Origin: Dipylidium caninum
Lineage: Eukaryota; Platyhelminthes; Cestoda; Cyclophyllidea; Dipylidiidae
Direction: 5' to 3'
Assembly (NCBI GenBank): GCA_017562135.1
Contig: QEYB01001381.1
Location: 1 to 64,000 of the forward strand
DNA length: 64,000 nucleotides
Within the stretch, counting starts at the first letter, position 1. Each line of letters begins with the position of its first letter. Below are positions 1 through 13,189 of the stretch, piece by piece. The notes below the pieces were generated by a model. That model made no database searches, had not been told where the DNA came from, and saw only the letters and a list, made by a program, of their open reading frames with translations. The position numbers and the translations under genes were made by a program.

Positions 1-2440
1 AAGAAGATCACACCTTTTAACAAGGAGAGTGCGAAGCAAGATTGTATGTTGTTATTTCTTGATAGAACAAATTACCTACCGACAGTCACCGGTCATACAT
101 CCGGTGCTAGCAGCAGATGCTGCTGACTGATGGCCTAGAGAAAGTTCTGAAAGGCGGACATTTTTTACTATTATTTCAAAGACAATTAAAAGATTTACAT
201 TAACTCTTCAGAACCGTGCCACCTATCTATACGGTACATTCGCCGACAGACAAGTTTGATAGTCTAAAGTAATATGTTACTAAATTGAAGAAAATCAGAA
301 GTAAAGTAATCTGTTGTTGGACTTTAAATTCTAAGTCATGAGGTATAGCATGACGCTGTGTAAAATCAAGGTACAGAGAAAGGGTGTACCATTGCAAAAC
401 CTAAGATGATTATGCGGTAGAGGGAGCGGGGGGAAGCAATGAACGGCCTCAAATTCATGAGACACCGGGGCAAAAATTACTGGATTTACATAGACAACAT
501 ACACTTTGTCGATAGTATTCACGAAGAATTTGTGGATTTTGGCGTAATTAGAGGTCGACAAATTTATTGGGGCTAATAAAATTGCCTCACATGAACCGTG
601 GTAAAGCCTATCGAAGACGCAGCCATCAAGTCAGCCGTCAGTGATACGTAGCGGCACTTCCTCCTCGCTGTGTGGGCGGTGGACAGGTAGCTACCTTATT
701 TGAAAGAGCCAAAAGGGCACGATGGAAAAATCGCGGACTTAAAGGATTCGAATAAGCATTCATTTGAAGTTATAAAATATCAACTGGCTACGCACGCAAG
801 CGACCACGCTAAGCCTCAACTCAGCCACTGCGTGATTCCCACCAACCCCAACACATTGCCAGTCACCGCCAACAGGCTAATTGCAGCCGCCCAGTCGCAG
901 CGTCATTTGTGTGCGGTGGCCTAATTTATGCCTCAATATTACAACACCACAGCAGAATCAACGTCTATTCTCATACGATTATTGACCTGACAGCCGCGGG
1001 AGATGGACGGGCAGAGGGACCTGACAAATCGAGTGCCCATTGGCGGCTGATTATCACTCAACTCCGAGTGCGGCTAGTGGAAGGAGAGGGAGGAAGCGTA
1101 CAGTCCAAAGCGAGAGCAAAATAAGCGAGGTGTGGGAGAGTAAATCAAAGTGAGAACAAGGTAGGCTACTGTTAGATAGGGGCCTAATCTCTATCCAACT
1201 CTCACACCCTCCCTCCCCTCCAGTCCCGCCCGGCTATTGCCGCTGTCCTACGTCCGGTGACTTTCAAAAACCCAACCCTCGTGACAAACGTAAAAATACA
1301 TAGTTAGCGTTTTAATTAGTGAATTTAATAATATACCGTAGACCAATGAAGAGCCACACACGTAGGTTTCGAATCGACACGGAACCAGGCTTGCGCTTCT
1401 CTGGGAATGAATTAATACGAAAGCCACCGTAGCGATTGGGTAAATCGCTGTCAGAAGAGGGTGATGATCGCCTTTGTGTAATTATTCCACATCGTAGAAA
1501 TTACAGCAAAAATGTCTATGAATTCGTAATGTCCAAGTGGGAAGTGGAAGTGGTCAAAGATGGGGGAAATGTTGAGTGTTAAGTATTTAATATGAATTGT
1601 TGAATAACGGAGTTGGACTAGTTTGTTGCCTGAAGCTCCCTTTTTGAGGGTGCGTCAAGCCTCCACGTGTGTGGACCTGTAAATACTCCAACATTTGTTC
1701 CCTGAGGTGATTATGTCAAAAGAAATTTGAACCTATGACTGAAGAATCCATTTTATAGCCTTGGTATTATTTTGAAGAGTAATAAGAATGAGGAAGAGAG
1801 GAGAGCGTAAGACTCCCTTGTCTCGAATCTCTTCCATTTATGGCGAACGTGACATTCGACCCCATATCTTGTCCGCTTCTTGAGAGGGGCAATTTTGCCT
1901 TGTTTTCCTGACGGAGATGGTTCGGGAATCATATGAATGAAGTGACAGCCACATTTAAGGTTGGCAGACCTAAACAACCGGCCTGCGATTCAATCATTTC
2001 AGGCGACTGAAACAACACTTTTAGGTGTCGAGGCGACATGACACAGACTAGCAACGAAAACTGTCATCTAAGTTGATAATCGTCCATGACGCCCAGGTCA
2101 CAAGCACAAATCAGCACAAGACCCACGCAACTTCAGAATAGACCGGTTCTGATGTGTGGTGTGTGTGGTGTGTGTGTGTGAGGAGCGGACAAGCGAGCGC
2201 GCATATCAAAAGTGATTTGATACGTCGCGTTTCCCCAGACACCGACACCAAACTTCAAAGGCCGTCGTCATGGCCCTTTTTCATCTACCACCAATCCTCA
2301 CCATTGCCTTCAGCATGGACAAGCATCCGACGACGCAAATAAAGGCTACTGATTAACGTTATCCGACCCGCTCGCCTGCTCACCCGCTCACCCATTCATT
2401 TACGTGCTCACAACCATGGCATCATGACGTAGCTTTGTTC

Positions 2441-2527
2441 CCTACCTTCCTTCCTTCTTCTTCCTCCTTCTGTTTTCCTCTTCCTTCCTTCCTTCCTTCC
2501 TTCCTTCCTTCCTTCCTACCTACCTTT
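2441..2527. repeat. TTCC/CTTC microsatellite
   Basis: An imperfect pyrimidine tract with a long uninterrupted run of the tetranucleotide CTTC in its second half. It is a simple-sequence repeat with no evidence of function. Confidence 0.9.
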
Positions 2528-3674
2528 CTGGACAAAGTCATAGTGGCGAGCGATGGTAAATGCGAATGGAATGCGCCTTAACAAATAAACCTTCCTTTCA
2601 GCCATTCTTGTAGTTTAATAAATATTCAGTTGTACCACAAAGAAATAGAAACTCTAATCGTAGCCAAAAGTAGTCATATCGCTTTCAGACCCTGTCATTA
2701 GCCATATTAAACCGTAGATTGTACAAAGGTGTACCATCCTTTTAGTGGAAATTTCATTTCGTAATGGATTACGTTCAAAAACTCGTCAATGATGGCCTCA
2801 CCTCGGTTAAAAAGATTTCCAAACACTTTCCGCCAATATCCTTTTCTGCGTTAAAATGCTTTACCAGACCGGCCATCTAACTGAAAATTTCTGCTAATCG
2901 TTACCACTCCTGATGCTAAAAGCGCCACTTATTTTACGACTACAGATGCGTCGCCTGCAAACCAACCAAGTGCACGACCCACTCACGTCCATTCATCCTA
3001 AAACTCCTATTTTCCCACCCCGCTACTATCGTGTACTGATTTGATTTATCTACACCTAAATCCTATCACCCGCCGTGGTACCTCCGTGTTGTAATGACAA
3101 AACCATTAGAAGGGGGAGGAGCGGTGGGGGATTTAGCGTCGCCGTCTGTGGGAACTATTGGGCACGTCCCCCAATCACAAAGTCCTTTCAAGTGGATTAA
3201 TGTATTTCCTGAAATACCCGATTAAATGGAAAGGACGCTTCAGTGCAAACATGTGCTCCATACAGGGTGGTCCGACCCAATAAATTATCGATTGTCCGTT
3301 CCAGGGTGAGTCACCTCCACGGAACACTAAATCATTTATCGATTATCGAAAATGCACTCGCGGTGAGCCTTAGGGGGTGTGTGTCGGTGGCGGAAATTAG
3401 CTCCATTTAAAGCAGCGGTGGAGGTGGGTTCCACCCAGGCACAGGAAATTGCGCCTGAGGAGTGGAACACCGAGTGTACGCGACGTGGTCTGACCAGCCC
3501 AAAGTTTACCCTTTTTTACATATCGAGACAACACGAGCAAGTGTCTGTGAATGCATGTATGAAGGTATGTACATAAAAGGGATGGAGCACAATGATATAC
3601 GATGTCTGGCTTGTGCCTAGCACACAAACACACGTCAAACGACCACAGTGTCATTGTCATATGAGACAGGAAGT

Positions 3675-3756
3675 AGACACACATACCCACACACACACAC
3701 TCACACGCAGACATACATACATGCCTACATGCATACATGCATACATACATACGTAC
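3675..3756. repeat. CA / CATA compound microsatellite
   Basis: A CA dinucleotide run passes into CATA and CATG tetranucleotides. It produces Cys/His-rich or Thr/His-rich false open frames on both strands. Confidence 0.9.
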
Positions 3757-6700
3757 AAGGCTAGCTGCAATAGATCAAATGTCTGGCCAGGCTGACATGA
3801 GTTGTGGCGTGTAACACAGACATTCGTGCACATACGCTAAAATGCGCATGTGATTGGTGGACTCGAAGTGCACAATTGAAGGATGGCGCTGTTCCCTTTG
3901 TTGTTCCCAATCGACATACTAACTTACGAGAACATATTTCAAAACCTAGCTTTGTTTAAAAAGTGTGGACACCTCATAGCACGATGAGAGAAAGTGTTTC
4001 CAGGCGATTTGTCTCAACTTGGTACACCCCCGAAATAGACAAGCCAGGCTTTGTTCAACTACACAAAGTCTTTTGCTTCAACATCTTCATCACATCTATC
4101 GTGCATGGGGGCGGTTAGGGAAGGAGGTTTAAATATAACTTTTGCTTACTTATTACTCCTCCGAATATGAGAAATTGCGACACAGCTTTTATTTGTTTAA
4201 AAGCCTACTGAGGGCGCCCACATCTGTGTACACCGTGGGTTATTTACCAATCGCCGACGGAACTTCTGTCCTCCCTCAGTTAAAGTTCACCGTGCTTCTT
4301 CTTCTTCTTCTTATTTACACCACATAAGCGTAAAAAATCACTCAGTGAAGTTAAGGTCTTAAAGTCTCGTCTCATAAGGACACGTAAAAAAGCATATTCC
4401 AACAGCTCCGCGGTGTTTTGCTGCTTCATTTGCCGCTTTTGGTGAAAGTGCGGACTCGGTGTTGTGTGTCTCTCGTCGTGACACAGTCAAATGAAATTAA
4501 ACCCCCCGAGGAGGGAGATTTATGTGTTTTCCTCCTGAGGTACCAATCACATCCCGACTTGGCGTCCATAACGACCGTCTAATGATGTCTGTTAAGTGGA
4601 AAAAAAGGAGGAGGAAGAATAATGAGCTGCGGGACAAAAGGTGGTGAACAAATGGGGCAACCTCTACTCACACTAAGCTTTTGTTTTAATGATTAATGCA
4701 TGCGCAAAGGCGACGCCATTGATGTCAATTTTTGTTTGTTCCGAACTGGCAGACAGCAGGGCTGCTAACACAGTGGGGAGACAAATGCAGTTGTGGGGAA
4801 GAGGTGAAGGAGAAACGCACGGGGCAGGGAGAGGGAGGCGATGAAAGGCGCAGGTTTGGGGCGGGAAAAGAGGGAGGAAGAAGCGAACGCAATTGGAGCA
4901 GGCGCGGCTGAGGAGCCCCTCCAAGGGAAGGTCCAATTATTATCACTGTTTTACTCGCTTTTCGCAAGGCATTACACCGCCGCAGGCGCCTTTTCCAACA
5001 TTGCCACTTTCACGCCTCCTCAAAGGCGTGAAAAATTGGCGATGTTGTGACGTCGGCGGGCTGACAAGTTGACCAGGTCCTGTGCTGTCTGTACTGGGCA
5101 GTTAACATGTCCGCATTTCTCCTTCTCTCGCTGTTGCTGTTGTTGTTGCTGCTCCTGCTTCTCCTCCTTCTGTGCCGTTTGCTCCTCTTCCACTCTCTCC
5201 TCTCCTTTAAATCGTTCTGTCTTAGAAGAGGGAGCAAATAGTTCGGCTTTTTGACATTTCCCTGCGTTTACGCAATACGTAAATGCCGCTGTGAATACTG
5301 GCAAACACGCATTCATGAACACATGCGCATACACACGTCTTCTGCGTTGTTGTCAGTTGATTAAACTATTAGGAATTTATCTCTTCCCCGGTCCCGCCAT
5401 TTATTCCCAACTGAGGCACGAATTCTTTGCTCTTCCTCCGTACTCATCGCCTCCATGGTAAAGTGAATTATTCCGTTCAGACTGAGCGTAGCCGGTCCTC
5501 CAGGCGGCTGTTGTGCCACCGCGCGGACGGGTTGTCCTCCCATGGGCTCGGCGGGACGATCGGCGCCCTCGGGGGCTTCCACTTTGGCCGGTGGGCGCCA
5601 ACCACGTCACCCGTCGGTTTGTCGCACACTTTCTTGGCGCTATCAAAATATGGCCTGGGGAGAAGCGTCAGTTTTCCTCCGGTTTCGGCGGACGATTATG
5701 TCGAGGCACAAAACATTTATCCTCCTTTCAAACTCAATTAGTCCGCATTTCCACCAGTCTGAGCAACCGAATTCACTCGCTCTGTCAGGTTATCGCGGCG
5801 TAACGCAGCGTTCGGTCGAGTGGAGATTTGGAAATAGAGCAGACGGCCCACTCAGCGGGGATGTTGAGACAATGAGAGAGTGAGACCTCACGGAGACGCC
5901 CACAAACTTAAGTGGAAAAGTGGTGAGGAAATGACTGCAAACGTTACATTCAACGCCCAATTTCATCCGTAGCATGCGGACGACTGAAGCTCAGACCTCG
6001 TCGGCCGCAAGAAGACCTGAACTGCACGGCGATGCCAGGAGGGCGCACGTTTTTCGCCTTCGCCCCGCCATTTCCACGGGGCTGCTGATCTTCGAGGGCT
6101 GCCTCGGGAGCGCCGAGCGCCCGTGGCCTCGGCGAGCCCCGGAGGGTGGCGGCGCAGAGAGGCGCCAGTCTTGACAGATTCCGGCAATGATGGGCTCAAG
6201 GAAGCCACTAGAAATTAATGAGAGCGGCAGCAACGCGGTCTGCATATGATTGTGCTGGCAATTTTTCTTACGCCAGGCTTTCTCACTGGCGCATTCGCTC
6301 CCACCCCGGTCATTAACATTCAAAAGCAATGCGTAAAGAGTGGCAGGCGAGGAGGCAGTCAGACAAGTGAACGCCATTTGGAGGCGGGGCTGAGGGGCTG
6401 AGGGGCTGAGGGGCAGAGGGGCATTTATCACGACTGCAGGCAGCAGGCAGCAAGCAGAAGGCGGCCAGGCAGGCAGGCAGACCGGGAGGCGTTCGGTCGG
6501 CTCGTCTAAATGTCACGTCCGCGAGCAGATATCAGGATTTGCTGGGGTGATTGATTACCCCTTTCATTCCAACTCTGCCCGCTTCGAGCCTCCACGAATC
6601 GCCCATCAGTGAAATCAACGTTATCAACCCCTTGAAGCAGCAAGACCTCAGAGGCAGCGGCTGCGCCTGCGGCCTCGGCCGCGGTGGCATTACTGCACAC

Positions 6701-7067
6701 GAAAGCTACGAGATGCCCGTAATTAATTAATGCGGTAAAATTTGCAAAAAGGCAGAAGAAGAAGAAGAAGAAGAAGGCAAGAGGCCATGAAAATCGGTGT
6801 AGATTTTGGGGAAGGAAAGTGTGGAAGTAGGAGTAACTTCACTTGCAACGGCATTAAATTCCGAACCAAAAGGTTGTACGAATCAAAGTGAAAAAAAGTG
6901 GAGGAAATAAATTTTTTTTGACGGAAGGTTGTGAAGGCGACAAAAAATGGTGCAAAAAAAGAACACAGGCGGATGTTGAGGAGTTCGACGAATTCCCCAG
7001 GAAGTTAGAGAGACGAATTGTTTTGTCAGACTTGCCGTGACACTACGACAGTCTGTGTCACGACCTC

Positions 7068-8894
7068 AGAGGCGGTTGTCAAGTGCCACAGCAATTGTTG
7101 TCGAGACAATGGGGGGAGGAGGAGAGAGCCGCGCAGACAAGTGCCACTTCGGCGTTTGGAGGCTCCCCACGGCGCGCGCGTACTCGTCGGTTGAAGACAA
7201 CGAATCCGCACTGACTGGCAAATGCCACAAGTCAAACGCACACATCTTTAAGCCACGGACGCCCTGCAGACCGTCCATCCACTCGACTGCACTCGCCCAC
7301 CCCGAGGCAAACGAGACTGCGTGCAAGTGCCCTCTTTGTCTTCGTCCAACATGCGCCACCACCATGCTCCTCCTCCTCCTCCTCCTCCTCCTCCACAACT
7401 ACAACCACAACCACCTCCACCACTTCCACTTCCACTTCCTCTGCCTCCTCCTATGCTTCCTTCTCCTCCTCCTCCTCCTACGTCCACGTCCACGCCTACG
7501 TCTCCTTATTCGTCGACGTCAGCTTCCCCACCTCCTTCCTGGCCACTCTGACGCTCGCCTCCGTCTGCCGCGTTTCCCCACAACCTCCGTGGTCGCTCGA
7601 GCATCACCTCACCACGCCGCCTGTCACACGCGTCTTCGCAAGCAGCACCGCCGCCCGACGAGAACAGAGCCTTCACAGAAGAGGAGCCAACAAGCACTCA
7701 GTTTGCGTCCGCCTCACGAGTGCATGCCGGCGCCGCTCACTCACTCACTCAATCGCTCACGCTCTCCCACAGAAGCATTAAGATGCGATGGGGCAGGAGA
7801 ATTGCCACCAGCTGCCGCACAGGCCACGTGCTCTCCTCCGCCTCCTCCGACACCGAGACTCCCGTGGCCGACGAAAGCGTCCCCGTGGTGGGCAACGCGG
7901 CTGTCCTCACCGATTTCCCACCTCGTCGACGCACCCAGTGGACCCGTGGCGCCCATGAACTTGTGGCTCCACTGCCTCCCCGCGCCCCCACGCGGACACC
8001 ACTTCTCCTTGTCCACTCGAGTCAACAGGCCTCGACGACCGCGTCTGTGCTCTCCTCCCCTCACCCGCTCACCCGATCACCCGATCACCCGCTCACTCCC
8101 CCCTCCCCCCCTTCATTGCCCCGCAGGCTGGCAGCATCATCTGCCCCGCCTCACTGGCACTCCTCAGCCCGTCAACACTGCCACCAGCACCAGCAGCGTC
8201 AACCATGTCCGCAAGTTGTCCAGCTGCTGCTGCTGCTGCTGCTGCTCCTGCTGATGGTGGAGTTGGTGGTGGTGGTGGTGGTGGTGGAGTTGTGGTGGTG
8301 GTGGTGGTGGTTTGGCTGCTTGTGCTGGTTGTGCTGCCTTGGCTGGTTGTGGTGATGGTAAAGCGTGTCTGACTTCGTGACAGGAAAGCCGGTCTGCCTC
8401 CACGCTCGTGAATGTCGAGCTCGACACTCGTCACCACCACCACCACCACACCACCACCACCACCACCACCACCACCACCACCACCACCACCACCACCACC
8501 ACCACCACCACCACCACCACCACCACCACACCACCACCACCACCACCACCACCACCACCACCACCACCACCACCACCACCCACCACCACCAGACAGTCCT
8601 TCGTCCATCGCGTCTGTATGGGGATGCACCACAGTCTCCTGCGCATTCCCTGTCCACGCGAGGTGGACTCTTTCAGACAACCGTCGTGATTTACCAGCCA
8701 CCTCGTGGGTGCCATCGCTTGACTGGTGCGTGGGTCTGCTTGGCAGGCAGTGGCGAGCGCTCGCTGACCCTTCCGAGGAGGAATTCTCACCTCCTCCTCC
8801 TCCTCCTCTTCCTCCTCCTCCTCCTCCTTTTCCTCCTGCCATCCCGGAGGTACGGCGACTCGTGCACGCGAATGACACGCTTCCTCCCGGCATC
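7068..8894 (+). repeat. Large inverted repeat 1, left arm
   Basis: This arm reads on the plus strand as the reverse complement of 13190-14250. Long stretches match base for base: the start near 7071-7125, the block 7879-8100, and the block 8110-8894 around the CAC tract. Similarity stops abruptly after 8894. The left arm carries about 720 bases (roughly 7156-7878) that the right arm lacks. Its CAC run is about 160 bases, against about 60 in the right arm. It also has an eight-base minisatellite (CTCACCCG type, 8063-8096) with two fewer copies than the right arm. Long Pro/His/Thr-rich open frames cross the arm but are explained by the triplet repeats. Confidence 0.9.
8431..8593. repeat. Long CAC/GTG trinucleotide tract
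   Basis: About 160 bases of nearly pure CAC repeats with three small interruptions. Each frame reads as a homopolymer (His, Thr or Pro on plus; Val, Trp or Gly on minus), so the long open frames here are artefacts of composition. The same tract, much shorter, sits at the matching place in the right arm of inverted repeat 1. Confidence 0.95.
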
Positions 8895-11800
8895 GGCCGA
8901 GGGGCCCCCTCAGCAAGTCTTCGTTGCGCTTTCTTCAACTCCGGTCGGCACTTGTCTCCCACGCTGCGCATCGCACTTCCACTCAGTCGCATTGCTAGAC
9001 TGCTCTGACTCACTCCCAGCCTGCGTCGGCGGAAGGAGCCTTTGTACTGCCACCTCGACCGCCCTCCCATTTGGTCAAGCCGTTAGACTCGAAGGTGTTA
9101 TCGCCCAGTGTGTCCGGAGATATTTTTTGCATTAATTCCTTACGCCTCACCCGGTCACTTCGAGGACAGGACGACCCGTCGGCCATAAGTTTTCGCAACT
9201 GCACTGTCCATTCGACCGTCCCTCCGCCCTTCCGTTCGTCCGTCCGTCACCTATCTCATTTCGTATCTACACCCCATTCCCGCTTCCTTACATTCTGTTG
9301 TATTTAAAGCGCTGCTCGTTCTATGTGACTGTTTTTTTCAGCCGATAGTCCAGATAGACCGACGAGATAGATAGGGGCGGGACGAGGAGAGTCTGGACGG
9401 CCGGCTTTGATCTATCCTCCCGCCCCGCCCCGCCCCGCCCCGCTCTGCTCCGCTCCGCTCCGCTCCGCCTGGCCTCGCCCCGCTTCCCCTACCTCGTCCC
9501 GCCTCCCTCCTCCCTCGTCCCTCGTCCCTCGTCTCCCGCCCTCGTCCCCACCCCTGATGTCCCGTTTGAAGAGGCGATCAGTAGATCATGCCCCTCCCGA
9601 GCCAGCGCGGGTGCGTGCCCACTGAGCAGGCCGCCCGCCGTGACACTGAGAACGGCGAGGGCAAACGCTCTCGGTAACATACGCCAGAGGCGCGCGTGGA
9701 GGCAGAAGAGCGGGGTGAATAGAAGGCTGGTGGAGCGGGGCGGGCCGGGGCGGCGAGGAGAGGAGAGGAGAGAAGACGCCCGGGGGATAATTTATGCTCC
9801 CGCTAAGATTTATCCGTGCACTCCTGCCAACTCCACCGCTCCGCTCTTGTCGGAAAAGTAATGACTCAATTATTCACTTTGCATATTTTTAGCCAAATTT
9901 CAAAGACTTGACGTCGGGGAGGCGGATTCGTAGTTACGCCTCAGAGTCACCATTTCGGCTGAGAGAGTAGGGGAGCGCGGAACCTCTACCACTCGGCGAC
10001 ACTTGGTGGGGATTCATTTTGCGTAAGAATGCGTGGATGACAGCAGACGACGTCGTCTGGAGTGGATTTGAGGGGCAAGTGACGCCAACACGTGGTGGAG
10101 CACCACACGTCACGAGGACCCCGAGTTGGGGGACCGCCTCCCGCTTCAACAGGTCACGATGGCAACGGCCACCTCGAGACCGCCGATTGGAAGAAAGTGC
10201 AGCAGCTGCGAACGACGACGACGGGTCCGCATGTCCGCGTTGCCGCCTACGTGGCCCCCCGAGGAGTCGACTTCGAGGGCAGTGACCGCAGCAACGGAGC
10301 CTCAAAACCTCAGCCAAACGAGGCAGGCTGGCTGAAGAGCGGAGGGAGAATTGAGGGGAAAAAGCCTCGCCCTCGTGCACAATCACATACACTTCCAGCT
10401 GTCGAAGTGCTGTCTACTTTCTTTCTCGTGCCCTCGGGACCAGCAACAACTATATGTTTTTTCCCCTCTTCCTCCAACATTTTCAGCTCTCATCACCCCG
10501 TGTATTTTTCTCCTCCTCCTTCATCCTTCAATTCCCCTCCACATTCCGCCACCTTCGCTCCTGCCTGAGTGTCTGCTTGCCTTTTTTGCCCCCAAATGCC
10601 GCGTGCGTGCTGTCGAGGTTGGGGCCAAATTTCAACGGGCGCATTTTGACGCGCGTTTTAAGGCCACCAGGTGAACATCCCCTCGCACGTGTTGTTGCCT
10701 CAACATGTTTATAGTCAGTCTGTAAGTCCATGCAAAAGCGCTTGCCTTTTTTATGCCCCTTGAATTTGACGATCCTGTCAGGGGCAACTCCGGCGCCAGG
10801 CGGAGTCGTCTGCAGGCGACTTGCATATTTACCGTCGGCGGGGAAAGCACTTCTTCCCCCGGAATGGAAACACCCTCGGGCATTTCGAGCGCGGACTCCA
10901 TCGGCCCTCGATAGGAGCGTCCGCACAGTTGACGGTCAGGATTTCCTCTCCTCCCTCGAGGTGTGTCGAAAATGCAAGGCAGTTGAACGAAAATGGTCGA
11001 ATGGTGGCACATCCACGCGATGAGCGATTTTATTTGGTGTCGGAAGGGTGTACAAAGCCGCGGTATTCTCATCAAATGCACCGCAATGTCCCGCCTGACG
11101 CCTGACATGTCTCAGATGAAGAATGGAAAAACCGCCTTCAATGGAGCCGACGAAACAGGAACTAACAGGTGGTGTCTAACGCTGCGATGAGTCGACCCGC
11201 GAGAGGCACACAAACGACTGTCAAACTCGACTTTTAATCACTGCGACGCACGATTCCATTCTCACGAAAAATGCTTTGTTTGCCTACTCACAGAGCGCGC
11301 GGAAACGAGCAAAAAAGCCATATGACACGGAGACGACGATAATTTCAACGGAAGCGCAAGAGGCACACCAGATGTCAAACGGCGATATCTCCTCATTTGC
11401 CTCCCTTTTTTGCATCTCCCTTTGGGCTTTCAGGTCCATTCGCGTTGCGCGCTGAAGATATTATCCCCCAAGCCGGCATTTCTCCACGCACGAAACACCC
11501 ACGAAACACCCACGAAACATACACACACACACGCAGGTAAACACAGCGAGTAAAAAATTGTCCCGCTTCCTCGTGGATTGAAAACTTATTTCCTGTCTCA
11601 ACAACTTTCTAAAGTTCATTAAGTTTTAGTCTGCAGTGGTGTAGATTGACTCGAAAGTGGATAACAGTGTGAGAAGGAAAAGTGCCCCGCCAGGGTGAGT
11701 TGAGAATGGGCGAAATGGCGGATCTGTTTGGGGCAAAATGGTGCTCCAAGTTGGGGAGGTAATTGCAAGCATCATAGACGAGTCGGGGGCGAAGGGAAGG

Positions 11801-12294
11801 GGATTTTGTAAACGCTAACCCTGTCGGACACTAACAAAACTTATACGCCAAAACGCGCCCCCCAGCGCCCCCGCCGCCTCCTGCGACTCCCAACTCCCAA
11901 CTCGCCAGGCCCGGCCCCTCACTTTCTTCCTTCGCAGCTGATTTTTTTTCACATTTTTGACACACACGCATATACGCACACTTACTTATGAAGAGAAGGT
12001 GTCAAAAGAGGGCGAGAAGGCGAGATGGCGAGAGGGGGCGGGGCGGGGCGGGGGGGGGAGGCCGAGGGCCACAGGGAAGAGGGAAGAGGCACGAGGGAAG
12101 AGGCACGAGGAAGGAGATGTGGATTTGTGTGTGTGTGTGTGTGTGTGTGTACGCTGCATGCCTGTCTGTAACTGCAATTAAACAGCCACTGGCCCCAAAC
12201 AACCCGCGTCTGACACGCTGCTGCAGTCGGGGTGGATGAAGTCATTTGTCAGAATACCGCCGCCACCGCCTGGAGAGGGAAGGAGTTGGCGAGG

Positions 12295-12333
<39 letters not shown>

Positions 12334-13189
12334 AGGAGAGCGAGGGAGAGAGTGAGGGCGAAGATAAATGGGAATTCGTCAGTCGGTATTTTGACAGGCG
12401 CAACAGCACAACAGAACACAACTCGTTTTCGCGTGCGCATAACCTTCCCACTCCTCCTCCTCCTCCTCCTCCACCACCACCTCCTTCTCTGCTTCCGCCT
12501 CCTTCTCGTTCCCCGCCTCCTCCTCCGCCTCCACCGCACTGCCTACATCGCCTTGTTTGCGATTTATGCTTGTGGAGCCTCGTCTGTAGCGGAATGCAAA
12601 TGTTTCTCAAAAGTCATTCCACCATGAATCATGCCATGGCAGAAGTCGTAAAAGCTCCCAGAAATATGGCGATCCCGGGGCGCTTGAAAGAGAATTCTTG
12701 ATCGACAGCGGTGCAACCACTTAAGCGTCCACCGTTGCGCGAGTTTGCTCGGTTTTCCAAGAGGCCACTTAAAAGCGGTGAGGTGTTCACCAACCGATGA
12801 ACGATAACTAACGGCGGGGAAGGGAAAAATTTGAAAAAAATGGTGTGGCCATTTGTGAAGTCGCCTTAAAGTTAAGCAGCACAAGCTCGAGAGGGCGTTG
12901 CGCTTAAGTGACGCGGGGAGGCGAGGCAAAGCCATATTTGCCGACTTTCGCCCAACGAGGTCCATTTGGGGTGAGAATTTTGGCGGGGTTGGGCAAGTGC
13001 GAACGGGCGTCTGGTGAGAGAAGTCCGCCCATGCGAGGAAGCAAGAATTGACCGCGGAGTGAGCGTAACATCGGAGGTGACCAGCAAAGTTTTGCCGTTT
13101 TCCATCACCACTGACACACGTCCGCGATTTAGTCGTTGAATTAGCAGGTAAAATCGTCCTGCGGTCTGCACGCAGCGCGGGATGCGGTG
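8895..13189. other. Spacer between arms of inverted repeat 1
   Basis: A 4.3 kb spacer with no convincing gene. It is GC-rich and holds a CCGCCC/CCGCT tract (9419-9468), a GT run (12126-12150), an AG run (12298-12330) and TCC-rich patches near 12451-12540. Open frames of 130-158 codons occur on both strands near 10.1-11.1 kb. They overlap each other and show no domain, splice logic or start context that favours one. Confidence 0.5.
12298..12330. repeat. AG dinucleotide microsatellite
   Basis: An uninterrupted purine AG run. A GT run lies about 150 bases upstream at 12126-12150. Confidence 0.9.

Larger units (their letters stand above)
1..7067. other. Gene-poor region with simple repeats
   Basis: I see no coding exon I can support here. 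The first 5 kb is fairly AT-rich and the part beyond 5 kb becomes GC-rich. It holds simple repeats: GT-rich at 2153-2180, CTTC at 2441-2527, CA/CATA at 3675-3756, a CTG/CTC-like tract near 5124-5180 and GAA at 6754-6776. A TAATTAATTA homeodomain-type core sits near 6720-6730. The open frames are short, overlap on both strands and lack recognisable domains, so I read them as chance frames. Confidence 0.6.

Noticed and set aside
7037..9135. Open frames of 200-405 codons rich in His, Thr, Pro, Leu or Gly around the CAC tract
   Set aside because: They exist in five or six frames at once and are produced by trinucleotide repeats. The same occurs in the paired arm at 12.9-13.9 kb. No domain or codon-use signal is visible.
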